Position numbers and translations under genes: made by a program
Notes under the pieces: model-generated
What the model saw: only the letters and a program-made list of their open reading frames with translations
Database searches by the model: none
What the model was told of the DNA's origin: nothing
Shown: positions 16,755 through 25,267 of the stretch, one piece after another
Layout: each line of letters begins with the position of its first letter
Numbering within the stretch: the first letter of the stretch is position 1
NCBI RefSeq assembly: GCF_000243395.2
Contig: NZ_CM001484.1
Location: 279,589 to 343,588, forward strand
Length of the DNA: 64,000 nt
Direction of reading: 5' to 3'
Source: Saccharomonospora glauca K62
Lineage (GTDB): Bacteria; Actinomycetota; Actinomycetes; Mycobacteriales; Pseudonocardiaceae

Positions 16755-17726
16755 GTGTTTCCGGAGCATCGTCCCCGTCGGTTGCGCACCACTCCCGCCA
16801 TGCGTCGCCTGGTGAGTGAGACCACGCTGCGACCGCGTCAGTTGATCCTGCCCCTGTTCGTCGCCGAGGGCGCCACGGAGCCACGGCCCATCTCCAGCAT
16901 GCCCGGCGTCGTGCAACACACCCGCGAAACCCTGCGCAAGGCCGCCGCCGAGGCGGTGGAGGCCGGGGTGGGCGGCTTGATGCTGTTCGGAATCCCGGCG
17001 AAGCGCGACGCCGTGGGCAGTGCCGCCACCGACCCCGACGGCATTCTCAACGTCGCCCTGCGCGATCTTCGTGCCGACCTCGGCGACGACACCGTGCTGA
17101 TGGCGGACACCTGTCTCGACGAGTTCACCGACCACGGCCACTGCGGGGTTCTCGACTCGTCCGGTGTCGTCGACAACGACGCCACGCTGGAGCGCTACGC
17201 CGAGATGGCGCTCGCGCAGGCGGAGGCCGGGGCCCACATGCTGGGGCCGAGCGGGATGATGGACGGTCAGGTCGGGGTCATCCGCCGGGCCCTCGACGAC
17301 GCCGGGTACACCGACACCGGCATCCTCGCCTACTCGGCGAAGTATGCGAGCGCCTTCTACGGGCCGTTCCGCGAGGCCGTCGACTCGCAGCTCGCCGGCG
17401 ACCGCAAGACCTACCAGCAGGACCCCGCCAACGCGCGGGAGGCGCTGCGGGAGATCGAGCTGGACGTCGCCGAGGGCGCCGACGCGATCATGGTGAAGCC
17501 CGCGCTGGCCTACCTCGACGTGGTGAAGGCCGCGGCGGAGGTCTCCCCGGTGCCGGTGGCGGCCTACAACATTTCCGGTGAGTACTCGATGATCGAGGGC
17601 GCCGCCGCCAACGGCTGGATTGACCGGCGGAGCACGATCCTGGAGGTGCTCACCTCGATCCGCAGGGCGGGTGCCGATCTCGTCCTCACGTACTGGGCGG
17701 CTGAAGTGGCTTCCTGGCTGGACTAG
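16755..17726 (+). CDS. hemB: Delta-aminolevulinic acid dehydratase (porphobilinogen synthase)
   Basis: 323 residues from GTG 16755, giving [18 protein letters not shown]; the upstream frame to 16686 crosses the hemD terminator and is not coding. It condenses two 5-aminolevulinate molecules to porphobilinogen. The two active-site lysines lie in [16 protein letters not shown] and [13 protein letters not shown]. The metal-binding loop reads [14 protein letters not shown]: the middle Cys of the zinc type is replaced by Asp, a mixed form seen in other actinobacteria, so the metal dependence is not obvious from sequence. Length is normal. Its stop codon is part of the candidate -10 of the next gene. 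Confidence 0.96.
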   Translation: MFPEHRPRRLRTTPAMRRLVSETTLRPRQLILPLFVAEGATEPRPISSMPGVVQHTRETLRKAAAEAVEAGVGGLMLFGIPAKRDAVGSAATDPDGILNVALRDLRADLGDDTVLMADTCLDEFTDHGHCGVLDSSGVVDNDATLERYAEMALAQAEAGAHMLGPSGMMDGQVGVIRRALDDAGYTDTGILAYSAKYASAFYGPFREAVDSQLAGDRKTYQQDPANAREALREIELDVAEGADAIMVKPALAYLDVVKAAAEVSPVPVAAYNISGEYSMIEGAAANGWIDRRSTILEVLTSIRRAGADLVLTYWAAEVASWLD

Positions 17727-17729
17727 GCT
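17724..17729 (+). promoter_or_regulatory. Candidate -10 hexamer TAGGCT overlapping the hemB stop
   Basis: TAGGCT begins with the hemB TAG stop codon and lies 7 bases before GTG 17737, the leaderless spacing again. No Shine-Dalgarno site is present. Confidence 0.45.
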
Positions 17730-17736
17730 CGGAACT

Positions 17737-18312
17737 GTGACTGAGTCAGGCGAATCGGACGGCGCGTCGGAGCGCCGGGAGTCGGACGACGAGCGCCGGG
17801 CACGGGGGCTGCCGCCCGAACCGAGCACGCCGGGGCAGCCCCGGAACACGAGCAAGCCGCCCACCCCGGTCACGGTGGCCTTCTGGCTGTACGTGCTGGC
17901 GGGAGTCCTCCTCGTGGTCGTGTTCAGCTACACGCTGACCCAGCAGGAGACCGTGTCGAACGCGTTGATCGACCTCAACGCCAACGACAACCTCAACGAG
18001 GAGCAGATCCGGACCGGCGTGCGGACGCTGCTGTGGACGATGTTCGTCGGAGCGGTGGTGTTCGCGGTGCTGTTCGCGCTGTTCGGCTGGAAGGCTCGGG
18101 AAGGCACGCGGTCGGCGCGGACGTTCCTGACGGTGATCGCCGCCGTCACGCTGCTGATTCAGGTGCTGCTGTTCCCCACCAGCCTGCCCATGGTCGCCGC
18201 GTCGTTCTTGGCGGTGGTGGCGACGGCGCTGCTCTACCTACCGAGCGTGGCCGACTACTTCCCCGCACCTCGTAGAGGTCTCGGAGGCGGCATCGGAGGC
18301 GGGCGGTCCTGA
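17737..18312 (+). CDS. Membrane protein of unknown function
   Basis: 191 residues from GTG 17737. The first ~50 residues are charged and Pro-rich and probably cytoplasmic; four hydrophobic segments follow (VAFWLYVLAGVLLVVVFSY, LLWTMFVGAVVFAVLFALFG, FLTVIAAVTLLIQVLLF, MVAASFLAVVATALLYL). The tail after the last helix ends in a Gly/Arg run. It holds the position of Rv0513 after hemB. Function unknown. Its stop overlaps the start of the next gene, so translation is probably coupled. Confidence 0.8.
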   Translation: MTESGESDGASERRESDDERRARGLPPEPSTPGQPRNTSKPPTPVTVAFWLYVLAGVLLVVVFSYTLTQQETVSNALIDLNANDNLNEEQIRTGVRTLLWTMFVGAVVFAVLFALFGWKAREGTRSARTFLTVIAAVTLLIQVLLFPTSLPMVAASFLAVVATALLYLPSVADYFPAPRRGLGGGIGGGRS

Positions 18313-18755
18313 GCGAGGTCGAGGACGTTCGTTACCACGAGCCCGGCGCGAGCGGATGGGCCCTGACCTGGGGTCCGCTGTTCGCGCTGGTGGGTTACGG
18401 CCTTGAACTCCTCTCCGGGGTCCGGTCCCAGCCCGTGCTGTGGTTGGTGGTGGGGGCCGGGCTCCTCGCGTCGACGGCGCTGTGGGTGTACGCGCGGCGC
18501 CGTTTCCTGAGCGTGCGGGTGACCACCACCGCGTTGTGGCAGGGCGGCGAGCGACTTGAGGTGGAGCGCATCGCCGAGATCGACGATGTGGAGGCCCCAC
18601 CGGGGACGCGGGTGCTCGGCGGGGGGCTCGGGGTGCCGCGCAAGTTCGCCGAGGTGCCGCTGCGGCTTACCGACGGCACGGTGGTGCTCGCCTGGGCCCG
18701 TGACGGCGCCGCGTTTCGCGAGGCACTGCGCGAGACGCTACGGGACCGAACCTGA
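18309..18755 (+). CDS. Small membrane protein with probable CTG start
   Basis: 148 residues if translation begins at CTG 18309. The frame has no ATG, GTG or TTG between its upstream stop (18273-18275) and GTG 18390. Starting at 18390 would remove 27 codons that have coding-like third positions and would cut the first hydrophobic segment (WALTWGPLFALVGYGLELL). CTG 18309 overlaps the preceding stop (CTGA) and has GGAGG about ten bases upstream. The second hydrophobic segment is VLWLVVGAGLLASTALWVY, followed by a soluble domain (TTALWQGGERLEVERIAEID, TDGTVVLAWARDGAAFREAL) resembling small actinobacterial PH-like membrane proteins. I do not recognise the family. Confidence 0.62.
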   Translation: MSEVEDVRYHEPGASGWALTWGPLFALVGYGLELLSGVRSQPVLWLVVGAGLLASTALWVYARRRFLSVRVTTTALWQGGERLEVERIAEIDDVEAPPGTRVLGGGLGVPRKFAEVPLRLTDGTVVLAWARDGAAFREALRETLRDRT

Positions 18756-18788
18756 GACCACGGATCACCACGTGAGACACTGCCCGCC

Positions 18789-19148
18789 GTGACCGACGCT
18801 GCCGACACCCCGCCCTCGATCGCGGTCCTGGTACGGGACGACCAGTTGCACCAGCCGTGGCGGCTGGTGGTGGCGGCGGTGGAGTTGGTGCTCGCCGTCA
18901 CGGCGGGGTGGGCGGCGAGGCGGTGTTGGAGCGCGGCCGTGACCACCGTGACGGTTCGCGCGAACGACGGTGCCGAGTTGGTCTCCCACGTGTACGGAGG
19001 CAACTGGATCGGCCTGGCGTTCCTCTCGGCCGCGGTCACGGGCCTGTTGCTCGTGGACTGTGCGCGACAAGTCGTGCTCGGGGCGCGAACCCGGCGCCGT
19101 CGGAGGCGACGTGTGTCTCGCCCGGCCCGGCCGGCCGACACACGGTGA
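18789..19148 (+). CDS. Small two-helix membrane protein, unknown
   Basis: 119 residues from GTG 18789. Two hydrophobic segments are visible ([18 protein letters not shown] and [17 protein letters not shown]), with a short polar loop between them that contains [19 protein letters not shown]. The C-terminus is extremely basic, with about ten Arg in a row broken by few other residues. Codon third positions are mostly G or C, as in neighbouring real genes. No family recognised. It is the last gene before hemL. Confidence 0.6.
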   Translation: MTDAADTPPSIAVLVRDDQLHQPWRLVVAAVELVLAVTAGWAARRCWSAAVTTVTVRANDGAELVSHVYGGNWIGLAFLSAAVTGLLLVDCARQVVLGARTRRRRRRRVSRPARPADTR

Positions 19149-19173
19149 AGTCGACTTTGCGAGACTGGCAGAC

Positions 19174-20478
19174 GTGACAGGAGCAGTCGAGCAGTCCAGG
19201 TCCTGGTTCGAACGGGCGACGGCCGTGACGCCGGGCGGGGTGAACTCGCCGGTGCGGGCGTTCGCGGCGGTGGGCGGAACTCCCCGGTTCATGGTGCGCG
19301 GCGAAGGCGCGTACCTGTGGGACGCCGACGGCAACCGCTACGTCGATCTCGTGTCCTCGTGGGGACCGATGATCCTCGGACACGCCCATCCCGAGGTGGT
19401 GGAGGCGACACGGGCGGCCGCGTCGTCCGGGCTGTCGTTCGGCACGCCGACGATGGGTGAGGTGGAGCTTGCCGAGGAGATCATCCGGCGGGTGGAGCCG
19501 GTGGAGCGGGTGCGGCTCGTGAACTCGGGTACCGAGGCCACGATGAGCGCCATTCGACTGGCTCGCGGCTTCACGGGACGTAGCAAGATCATCAAGTTCG
19601 CCGGCTGCTACCACGGCCACGTGGACGCCCTGCTGGCCCAGGCGGGCTCCGGGGTGGCCACGCTCGGTCTGCCGACGTCCCCCGGTGTCACGGGCGCACA
19701 GGCCGCGGACACGCTGGTGCTCCCGTACAACGACCTCGACGCCGTGCGGAAGGCATTCGCCGAGAACCCCGACTCGATCGCCGCGGTGATCACCGAGGCC
19801 GCGGCGGGCAACATGGGCGCCGTCGCGCCGCACGAGGGATTCAACGCGGGGTTGCGGGACTTGGCGCACGAGCACGGTGCGCTGCTCATCATGGATGAGG
19901 TCATGACCGGCTTCCGGGTCTCGGCCGCGGGCTGGTACGGCCGCGAGGGCGTGGCCGGTGACCTCTACACGTTCGGCAAGGTGATGTCGGGCGGGCTGCC
20001 CGCCGCGGCGTTCGGCGGTCGCGCCGACATCATGGAACGGCTCGCGCCCACCGGGCCGGTCTACCAGGCGGGCACGCTGTCCGGTAACCCCGTGGCCGTC
20101 GCCGCGGGGCTGACCACGCTGCGGCTCGCGGACGAGGCCACCTACCGCGCGCTCGACGCCAACGCCGAGCGGCTCGGTGGTCTGCTCGGGCGGGCGCTGG
20201 GGGAGGCGGGCGTCGCGCACACCGTCTCCTACGCGGGCAACCTGCTCACGGTGTTCTTCACCGATCGGCCCGTGCACGACTACGCCGCCGCGACGGCGTC
20301 GGAGACGTGGCGCTTCAAGCCGTTCTTCCACGCGCTGCTGGACGCCGGCGTGTACGCGCCCCCGAGCGCGTTCGAGGCGTGGTTCGTCAACGCCGCCATG
20401 GACGACGCCGCGTTCGAGATCATCGAGGCGGCGCTGCCGAAGGCCGCACGGGCCGCTGCCTCGGCGGAGCGGCCATGA
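19174..20478 (+). CDS. hemL: Glutamate-1-semialdehyde 2,1-aminomutase
   Basis: 434 residues from GTG 19174. It converts glutamate-1-semialdehyde to 5-aminolevulinate with PLP, the step after HemA. The class III aminotransferase fold is clear: [20 protein letters not shown] at the N-terminus, [47 protein letters not shown] with the PLP-binding Asp, and the Schiff-base Lys in [19 protein letters not shown]. The longer open frame to 18970 overlaps the small membrane protein gene and is rejected. The next gene overlaps its stop by four bases, starting a tight operon into the cytochrome c maturation genes. Confidence 0.97.
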   Translation: MTGAVEQSRSWFERATAVTPGGVNSPVRAFAAVGGTPRFMVRGEGAYLWDADGNRYVDLVSSWGPMILGHAHPEVVEATRAAASSGLSFGTPTMGEVELAEEIIRRVEPVERVRLVNSGTEATMSAIRLARGFTGRSKIIKFAGCYHGHVDALLAQAGSGVATLGLPTSPGVTGAQAADTLVLPYNDLDAVRKAFAENPDSIAAVITEAAAGNMGAVAPHEGFNAGLRDLAHEHGALLIMDEVMTGFRVSAAGWYGREGVAGDLYTFGKVMSGGLPAAAFGGRADIMERLAPTGPVYQAGTLSGNPVAVAAGLTTLRLADEATYRALDANAERLGGLLGRALGEAGVAHTVSYAGNLLTVFFTDRPVHDYAAATASETWRFKPFFHALLDAGVYAPPSAFEAWFVNAAMDDAAFEIIEAALPKAARAAASAERP

Positions 20479-21113
20479 GCCGGGGCACTCGCACCATCGT
20501 CCACCTGCTGCGTCACGGCGAGGTGCACAACCCGGAAGGGGTGCTGTACGGCCGGATGCCGGGTTACCGGCTGTCCGAGCGAGGCCGTCGGCAGGCGCTG
20601 CTCGTCGCGGAGGCGCTGGCGTCGCACCGCATCACGTACGTCGTGGCCTCGCCACTGGAGCGGGCGCAGGAGACCGCTGCTCCGGCGGCCGCGGCGCACC
20701 GGCTCGACGTGGCCACCGACGAGCGCCTCATCGAGGCGGTCAACCAGTTCGAGGGGTTGAAGGTCAGCGTGGGTGACGGCGCGTTGCGGCAGCCGAAGCA
20801 CTGGCCGAAGCTGCGCAATCCGCTGTTGCCGTCCTGGGGCGAGCCGTACCTGGAAATCGCCCACCGGATGCTGGGTGCCGTGCACGCCGCGCGGGCGGCG
20901 GCCGAGGGGCACGAGGCGTTGTGCGTGTCCCACCAGCTCCCGATCTGGACCCTTCGTCGCTTCCTGGAGGGCAAGCGCCTGTGGCACGACCCGAGACGAC
21001 GGCAGTGTTCGCTCGCCTCGCTCACCAGTTTCGTGTTCGACGACGAGCAGCTCGTGGACATCGTCTACAGCGAACCGGCGGGAAGTACCGACCCGAGGGT
21101 GACCGGCGCATGA
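20475..21113 (+). CDS. Histidine phosphatase family protein (phosphoglycerate mutase-like)
   Basis: 212 residues from ATG 20475, overlapping the hemL stop (ATGA). The phosphohistidine motif is [11 protein letters not shown]; the second Arg lies in [12 protein letters not shown] and the second His in [11 protein letters not shown]. It corresponds to Rv0525. The family includes mutases and phosphatases; nothing here shows which substrate is used. Its place between hemL and a thioredoxin-like lipoprotein is conserved in mycobacteria. The following gene overlaps its end by four bases. Confidence 0.9.
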   Translation: MSRGTRTIVHLLRHGEVHNPEGVLYGRMPGYRLSERGRRQALLVAEALASHRITYVVASPLERAQETAAPAAAAHRLDVATDERLIEAVNQFEGLKVSVGDGALRQPKHWPKLRNPLLPSWGEPYLEIAHRMLGAVHAARAAAEGHEALCVSHQLPIWTLRRFLEGKRLWHDPRRRQCSLASLTSFVFDDEQLVDIVYSEPAGSTDPRVTGA

Positions 21114-21709
21114 GAGCACAGGTGACGCGCAGGATCGCTGCCGCGCTGGCAGCGACGGCCGTGGCCCTCACCGGGTGCACCACCGGTGACGACGCGGTGG
21201 TCAGCGGCAGCAGCTTCAGCTTCGTGGCTCCCGGTGGCCAGTCCGACATCTACTACGACGAAGGCCAGCGGCAGGAGCTGCCCGAGGTGGCGGGCGAGGA
21301 CCTGTTCGATCCGGGCGAGCGCATCGCCGCCTCGGACTACGAGGGCAAGGTCCTGGTCATCAACCTCTGGGGCCAGTGGTGCGGTCCGTGTCGCACGGAG
21401 GCCCCGGAGATGCAGAAGCTCTACGAGGAGACCAAGGACGACGGTGTCGTCGTGCTCGGCATCGACGTGCGCGACCACGACCGTTCGGCTCCCCAGGACT
21501 TCATGCGCGACCGGGGACTGACCTACCCCTCGATCTACGACCCCTCGGGCCGGTCGTTGATCAACCTGTCCGGCTACCCGCGCAGCGTGGTGCCCTCGAC
21601 CATCGTGGTCGACCGGCAGGGCCGGGTCGCGGCCGTGTTCCTGCGTGAACTGCTGGCCTCCGACCTGAGGCCGCTCGTCGACCGGTTGGTCGCGGAGAAG
21701 GGGGCCTGA
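21110..21709 (+). CDS. TlpA/ResA-type thioredoxin lipoprotein
   Basis: 199 residues from ATG 21110. The N-terminus is a lipoprotein signal: basic MRAQVTRR, a hydrophobic stretch and the lipobox ALTGC, so it should be anchored on the outer face of the membrane. The thioredoxin domain has INLWGQWCGPCRTEAPEM with the CxxC pair and a cis-Pro in SVVPSTIVVD. In system II cytochrome c biogenesis such proteins reduce the haem-binding cysteines of apocytochrome c, receiving electrons from CcdA, whose gene follows. It matches Rv0526. The frame open upstream to 20921 is a shadow. Confidence 0.92.
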   Translation: MRAQVTRRIAAALAATAVALTGCTTGDDAVVSGSSFSFVAPGGQSDIYYDEGQRQELPEVAGEDLFDPGERIAASDYEGKVLVINLWGQWCGPCRTEAPEMQKLYEETKDDGVVVLGIDVRDHDRSAPQDFMRDRGLTYPSIYDPSGRSLINLSGYPRSVVPSTIVVDRQGRVAAVFLRELLASDLRPLVDRLVAEKGA

Positions 21710-21777
21710 GCCGGGCATTCCGGTCATCCAGCTCACTCGTCGTACCGGCCAGTGGGCTTCACGCGGACCGTATTCCC

Positions 21778-21783
21778 TACGCT
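21778..21783 (+). promoter_or_regulatory. Candidate -10 hexamer TACGCT, 7 bases before ccdA GTG
   Basis: TACGCT fits TANNNT and stands 7 bases before GTG 21791, suggesting a leaderless internal promoter for the cytochrome c maturation genes. Confidence 0.45.
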
Positions 21784-21790
21784 GAGGCGC

Positions 21791-22564
21791 GTGAATGAGC
21801 TATCCGAGCTGGCGGCCTCCGGGCCGCTGTTGCTCGCCGCGGGCCTGTCCCTGCTCGCGGGCGTGGTCTCGTTCGCCTCTCCTTGCGTGGTTCCCCTCGT
21901 GCCCGGCTACCTGGCCTACCTGGCGGCACTCGTCGGAGCCGACGCTCCCGCGGTGCGGGTCGACGAGGAACGCAAGCGGGGGAGGCTCGCCGTCGTCGGC
22001 GCCGCGGGACTGTTCGTGCTGGGTTTCACCGTCGTGTTCACCGCCAGCGTCGGCGGACTGGTGTGGTTGGCCGACGCCTTGTGGGTGAACCAGGAATTGC
22101 TGCAGCGCATCGGCGGTGTGGTGATCATCGCGATGGCGTTCGTCTTCCTGGGTTTCCTTCCCGTGTTCCAGAAGGACCTCCGGGTCCATCGGGTGCCCCG
22201 CGCGGGCGTGTGGGGGGCTCCGGTGCTCGGTGCCGTGTTCGGGCTCGGCTGGACGCCGTGCATCGGCCCGACGCTGTCCGGGGTCCTGGTGCTCGCCGCG
22301 TCCAGCGGTGGGGCCGGGGTCAGGGGCGTCTTCCTGGTGCTGCTGTACTGCCTGGGGCTGGGGCTGCCGTTCGTGTTGCTGGCCGCGGGAGCGCGTTGGG
22401 CCGTCGGCGCCGCCGACTGGTTGCGTCGCAACGGCCGCAAGGTGCAGATCTTCGGCGGGGTCCTGTTGCTCACCGTCGGTGTGCTGCTGGTGACGGGGCT
22501 GTGGGCCGACCTGACGAGCTGGATGCGTGACGCTTTCATCACGGACAAGAGGCTGCCGCTGTGA
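21791..22564 (+). CDS. ccdA: Cytochrome c biogenesis protein CcdA (thiol-disulfide transporter)
   Basis: 257 residues from GTG 21791; the GTG is preferred to the upstream frame start at 21752 because it lies seven bases after a -10-like hexamer and gives the usual short N-terminus. Six hydrophobic segments are visible. The two membrane cysteines that carry electrons are in VVSFASPCVVPLVPGYLAY and LGWTPCIGPTL, each followed by Pro as in the family. It moves reducing power from cytoplasmic thioredoxin to the TlpA-like lipoprotein encoded just upstream. The resB gene overlaps its stop. Confidence 0.95.
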   Translation: MNELSELAASGPLLLAAGLSLLAGVVSFASPCVVPLVPGYLAYLAALVGADAPAVRVDEERKRGRLAVVGAAGLFVLGFTVVFTASVGGLVWLADALWVNQELLQRIGGVVIIAMAFVFLGFLPVFQKDLRVHRVPRAGVWGAPVLGAVFGLGWTPCIGPTLSGVLVLAASSGGAGVRGVFLVLLYCLGLGLPFVLLAAGARWAVGAADWLRRNGRKVQIFGGVLLLTVGVLLVTGLWADLTSWMRDAFITDKRLPL

Positions 22565-24195
22565 GCGAGAAGACCACGACGACCGAGAGCCCGGAGACGA
22601 CCCGCCCGACCTATCGGCAGACGCCCGTCCGACGGGTGCTGGCGTTTCTGCGCAACACGTGGCGCGGGCTCACCTCCATGCGCACCGCCCTGGTGCTGCT
22701 CTTCCTGCTGGCGCTCGCCGCGCTGCCCGGTGCCCTGTTGCCGCAGTGGGACCTCAACGCGGGCAAGACCGAGGAGTACATCGCCGAGCACGGCTGGTGG
22801 GGGCGCCTGCTCGACCGGTTGCAGTTCTTCGACGTCTACTCGAGTGTCTGGTTCTCGGCCATCTACCTGCTGCTGATGGTGTCGCTGGTGGGTTGTCTGG
22901 TGCCGAGGACGGGCGAGTACTTGCGCGCCCTGCGTGCGGGGCCGGTCCTGACGCCGAGGAACCTGTCGCGGTTGCCCCACTACACCAAGGCCGAGGTCGC
23001 GAGCGACCCGGACGAGGTGATCGATGTGGTGCGGCAGAGGCTGCGCGGCTGGCGGGTGGCCGAGCGCACGCAGCCCGACGGCACACGCACCGTCAGCGCC
23101 GAGCGCGGTTACCTGCGCGAGACGGGCAACCTGGTCTTCCACTTCGGGATGCTCGGCATCATCGTCACTCTGGCGCTCGGCGCGATGTACTCGTACGAGG
23201 GTCAGGTGATCGTCCACGCGGACGGGCACGAGTTCTGCAACTCCGGTGTCTTCGCCTACGACTCCTTCGATCCGGGGCTTCGGGTGGACGGCACTCAGCT
23301 CTCGCCGTTCTGCGTGAAGGTGAACGACTTCGAGGCCGAGTTCACGGAAGCCGGCCAACCGATCAGCTACGAGGCCGACGTCCAGTACCAGGCGGGGGAG
23401 GACCTGGAATCGGGCACGTGGCGCGACTACCGCCTCGCGGTCAACGAACCGCTGCGGACGGCGGGCGACCGCGTGTACCTGCTCGGCCACGGCTACGCGC
23501 CGACGTTCACGGTGACCTGGCCCGACGGCGAGTCGCGGACCCGGACCATCCAGTGGCGGCCCACCGACACGACGACGATGTTGTCGCAGGGTGCGACGAA
23601 GTTCGACCCGCCCGGCATTAGCGACTCGGAGGAACGCCGGAAGAACCAGCTCGCGATCACGGGCCTGTTCGCGCCCACGGCGGCGTTCCACGGCAACATC
23701 CTCACGTCGTCGTTCCCCGACCTCACCGATCCCGCGGTCGCGATCGACGTCATGCGCGGGGAGCTGGGCGTGGAGTCCGGCCGCTCGGAGTCGATCTTCG
23801 AGATCGACCAGCGGATGGTCGAGAGCGGCCGGTTGGAGCGGGTGGCTCGCGAGAACCTGCGGGTCGGGGAGAGCGTCACCCTCGACGACGGCACTCGCAT
23901 CAGCTTCGACGGGGTGCGCCGCTGGGTGTCGTTGCAGGTGTCGCACGACCCCACGCAGGGTTGGGTCCTCGGTTTCGCCATCGCGATGTTCGCCGGGTTG
24001 GGCGGGTCGCTGGTGGTGAAGCGCCGTCGCTTCTGGGTACGGGTGACACCCGACGGCACCGACTCTGATGTCCGACGCTCCGTAGTAGAGTTGGGCGGGC
24101 TCGCCCGTACCGATCAGGCCGGGTACGGCGAGGAGTTCACCGCCATCGCGCGGGACATCCTCGAACGCACCTCGCAGGACAGAAAGGCACGCTGA
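22561..24195 (+). CDS. resB: Cytochrome c biogenesis protein ResB
   Basis: 544 residues, GTG 22561 overlapping the ccdA stop. ResB (Ccs1) works with CcsA to carry haem across the membrane and attach it to apocytochrome c. Three hydrophobic segments lie in the first ~210 residues (SMRTALVLLFLLALAALPGALL, SSVWFSAIYLLLMVSLVGCLV, FHFGMLGIIVTLALGAM), a large extracytoplasmic domain follows, and a last helix lies near residue 470 (WVLGFAIAMFAGLGGSLVV). The motif LPQWDLN after the first helix is typical. It matches Rv0528 and is followed by ccsA in the same four-base overlap pattern. Confidence 0.94.
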   Translation: MSEKTTTTESPETTRPTYRQTPVRRVLAFLRNTWRGLTSMRTALVLLFLLALAALPGALLPQWDLNAGKTEEYIAEHGWWGRLLDRLQFFDVYSSVWFSAIYLLLMVSLVGCLVPRTGEYLRALRAGPVLTPRNLSRLPHYTKAEVASDPDEVIDVVRQRLRGWRVAERTQPDGTRTVSAERGYLRETGNLVFHFGMLGIIVTLALGAMYSYEGQVIVHADGHEFCNSGVFAYDSFDPGLRVDGTQLSPFCVKVNDFEAEFTEAGQPISYEADVQYQAGEDLESGTWRDYRLAVNEPLRTAGDRVYLLGHGYAPTFTVTWPDGESRTRTIQWRPTDTTTMLSQGATKFDPPGISDSEERRKNQLAITGLFAPTAAFHGNILTSSFPDLTDPAVAIDVMRGELGVESGRSESIFEIDQRMVESGRLERVARENLRVGESVTLDDGTRISFDGVRRWVSLQVSHDPTQGWVLGFAIAMFAGLGGSLVVKRRRFWVRVTPDGTDSDVRRSVVELGGLARTDQAGYGEEFTAIARDILERTSQDRKAR

Positions 24196-25187
24196 TGCCG
24201 GTGAACGAGACGCTGTCGCAGTACAGCGACTGGTCGTACACCACGGCCGTCGCGGTGTACGTGCTGGCGATGATCTTCTTCCTCGTTGAGCAGTCGTTCG
24301 GCAAGCGCGGACTCCGAGCCGCCGAGCGCACCCGTGCCGGGCAGCTCGTCGGGGTGGGGGGCTCCTCCGCCGAGGTCGTCACGGAGCCGGCCACGGGCAG
24401 CGGCACCGCAGGGACCGGCAGGCCGCCGAGGACCCGTACCGAGCGCATCGGCCGGATGGGCGCGGCGCTGGCCATCCTGGGGCTCGCCCTTCACCTGGCG
24501 GCGCTCGTGCTCCGCGGCCTCGCCACGAGCCGGTTCCCCCTGGGGAACATGTACGAGTACATCGCGGCGATCACGCTGGTCACCGTGGTCGCGTGGCTCG
24601 TGATGATGCGCAAGTACCCCATCCGCCACCTGTCGGCCTTCGTGCTGCTGCCGGTGGTCATCCTCATGTTCATCGGCGGCACGTTGCTCTACGCCGTCGC
24701 GGCGCCGGTGCAGCCCGCGTTGCAGTCCTACTGGCTCGTGATCCACGTGAGCGCGGCCGCCGTGGGGTCCGGCATCTTCCTCGTGCCGGGCGTGGCGAGC
24801 ATCCTGTACCTGATCCGGTCGGCCTACGACCGGGACCCGGTGAAGTTCGGCAAGCTGGCGCCGAAGCTGCCGGCCGCCGACGTGCTCGACCGGGTCGCCT
24901 ACCGGACCACCGTGTTCGCGTTCCCGGTGTTCACCTTCGGCATCCTGTGCGGCGCCGTGTGGGCCGAGGCGGCGTGGGGCCGGTTCTGGGGCTGGGATCC
25001 CAAGGAGACGGTCGCCTTCGTCGCGTGGGTCGTCTACGCTGCCTATTTGCACTCCCGAGCCACAGCGGGTTGGCGAGGCAAGCGAGCCGCCACGATCAAC
25101 GTGGTCGGCTTCGCGGTCACCGTGTTCAACCTGTTCTTCGTGAACCTCGTCTCGACGGGGCTTCACTCGTATGCCGGAGTTAGCTGA
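24195..25187 (+). CDS. ccsA: Cytochrome c biogenesis protein CcsA/ResC (haem exporter-synthetase)
   Basis: 330 residues, ATG 24195 sharing its A with the resB stop. About eight hydrophobic segments are present. The haem-binding WWD-type signature is RFWGWDPKETVAFVAWVVYA, and the flanking histidines of the family are in ALHLAALVL, YWLVIHVSAAAVG and AAYLHSRA. With ResB it forms the system II synthetase that exports haem and ligates it to CxxCH motifs outside the membrane. It corresponds to Rv0529. A cytoplasmic loop near residues 45-85 is Gly/Thr-rich and not part of the core. Confidence 0.95.
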   Translation: MPVNETLSQYSDWSYTTAVAVYVLAMIFFLVEQSFGKRGLRAAERTRAGQLVGVGGSSAEVVTEPATGSGTAGTGRPPRTRTERIGRMGAALAILGLALHLAALVLRGLATSRFPLGNMYEYIAAITLVTVVAWLVMMRKYPIRHLSAFVLLPVVILMFIGGTLLYAVAAPVQPALQSYWLVIHVSAAAVGSGIFLVPGVASILYLIRSAYDRDPVKFGKLAPKLPAADVLDRVAYRTTVFAFPVFTFGILCGAVWAEAAWGRFWGWDPKETVAFVAWVVYAAYLHSRATAGWRGKRAATINVVGFAVTVFNLFFVNLVSTGLHSYAGVS

Positions 25188-25267
25188 CGTCCTCGTGTCG
25201 CTGCGGCTACCGTCACACGTGTGAAGCGTGAGGGGGACGCTCGGCAACCCATCGGAGGACTGACGCG

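Noticed and set aside
14197..16884. 895-residue minus-strand open frame
   Set aside because: Antisense to hemC and hemD; no recognisable domain and skewed composition.
21916..23946. 676-residue minus-strand open frame
   Set aside because: Antisense to ccdA and resB; Arg/Gly/His-rich shadow.
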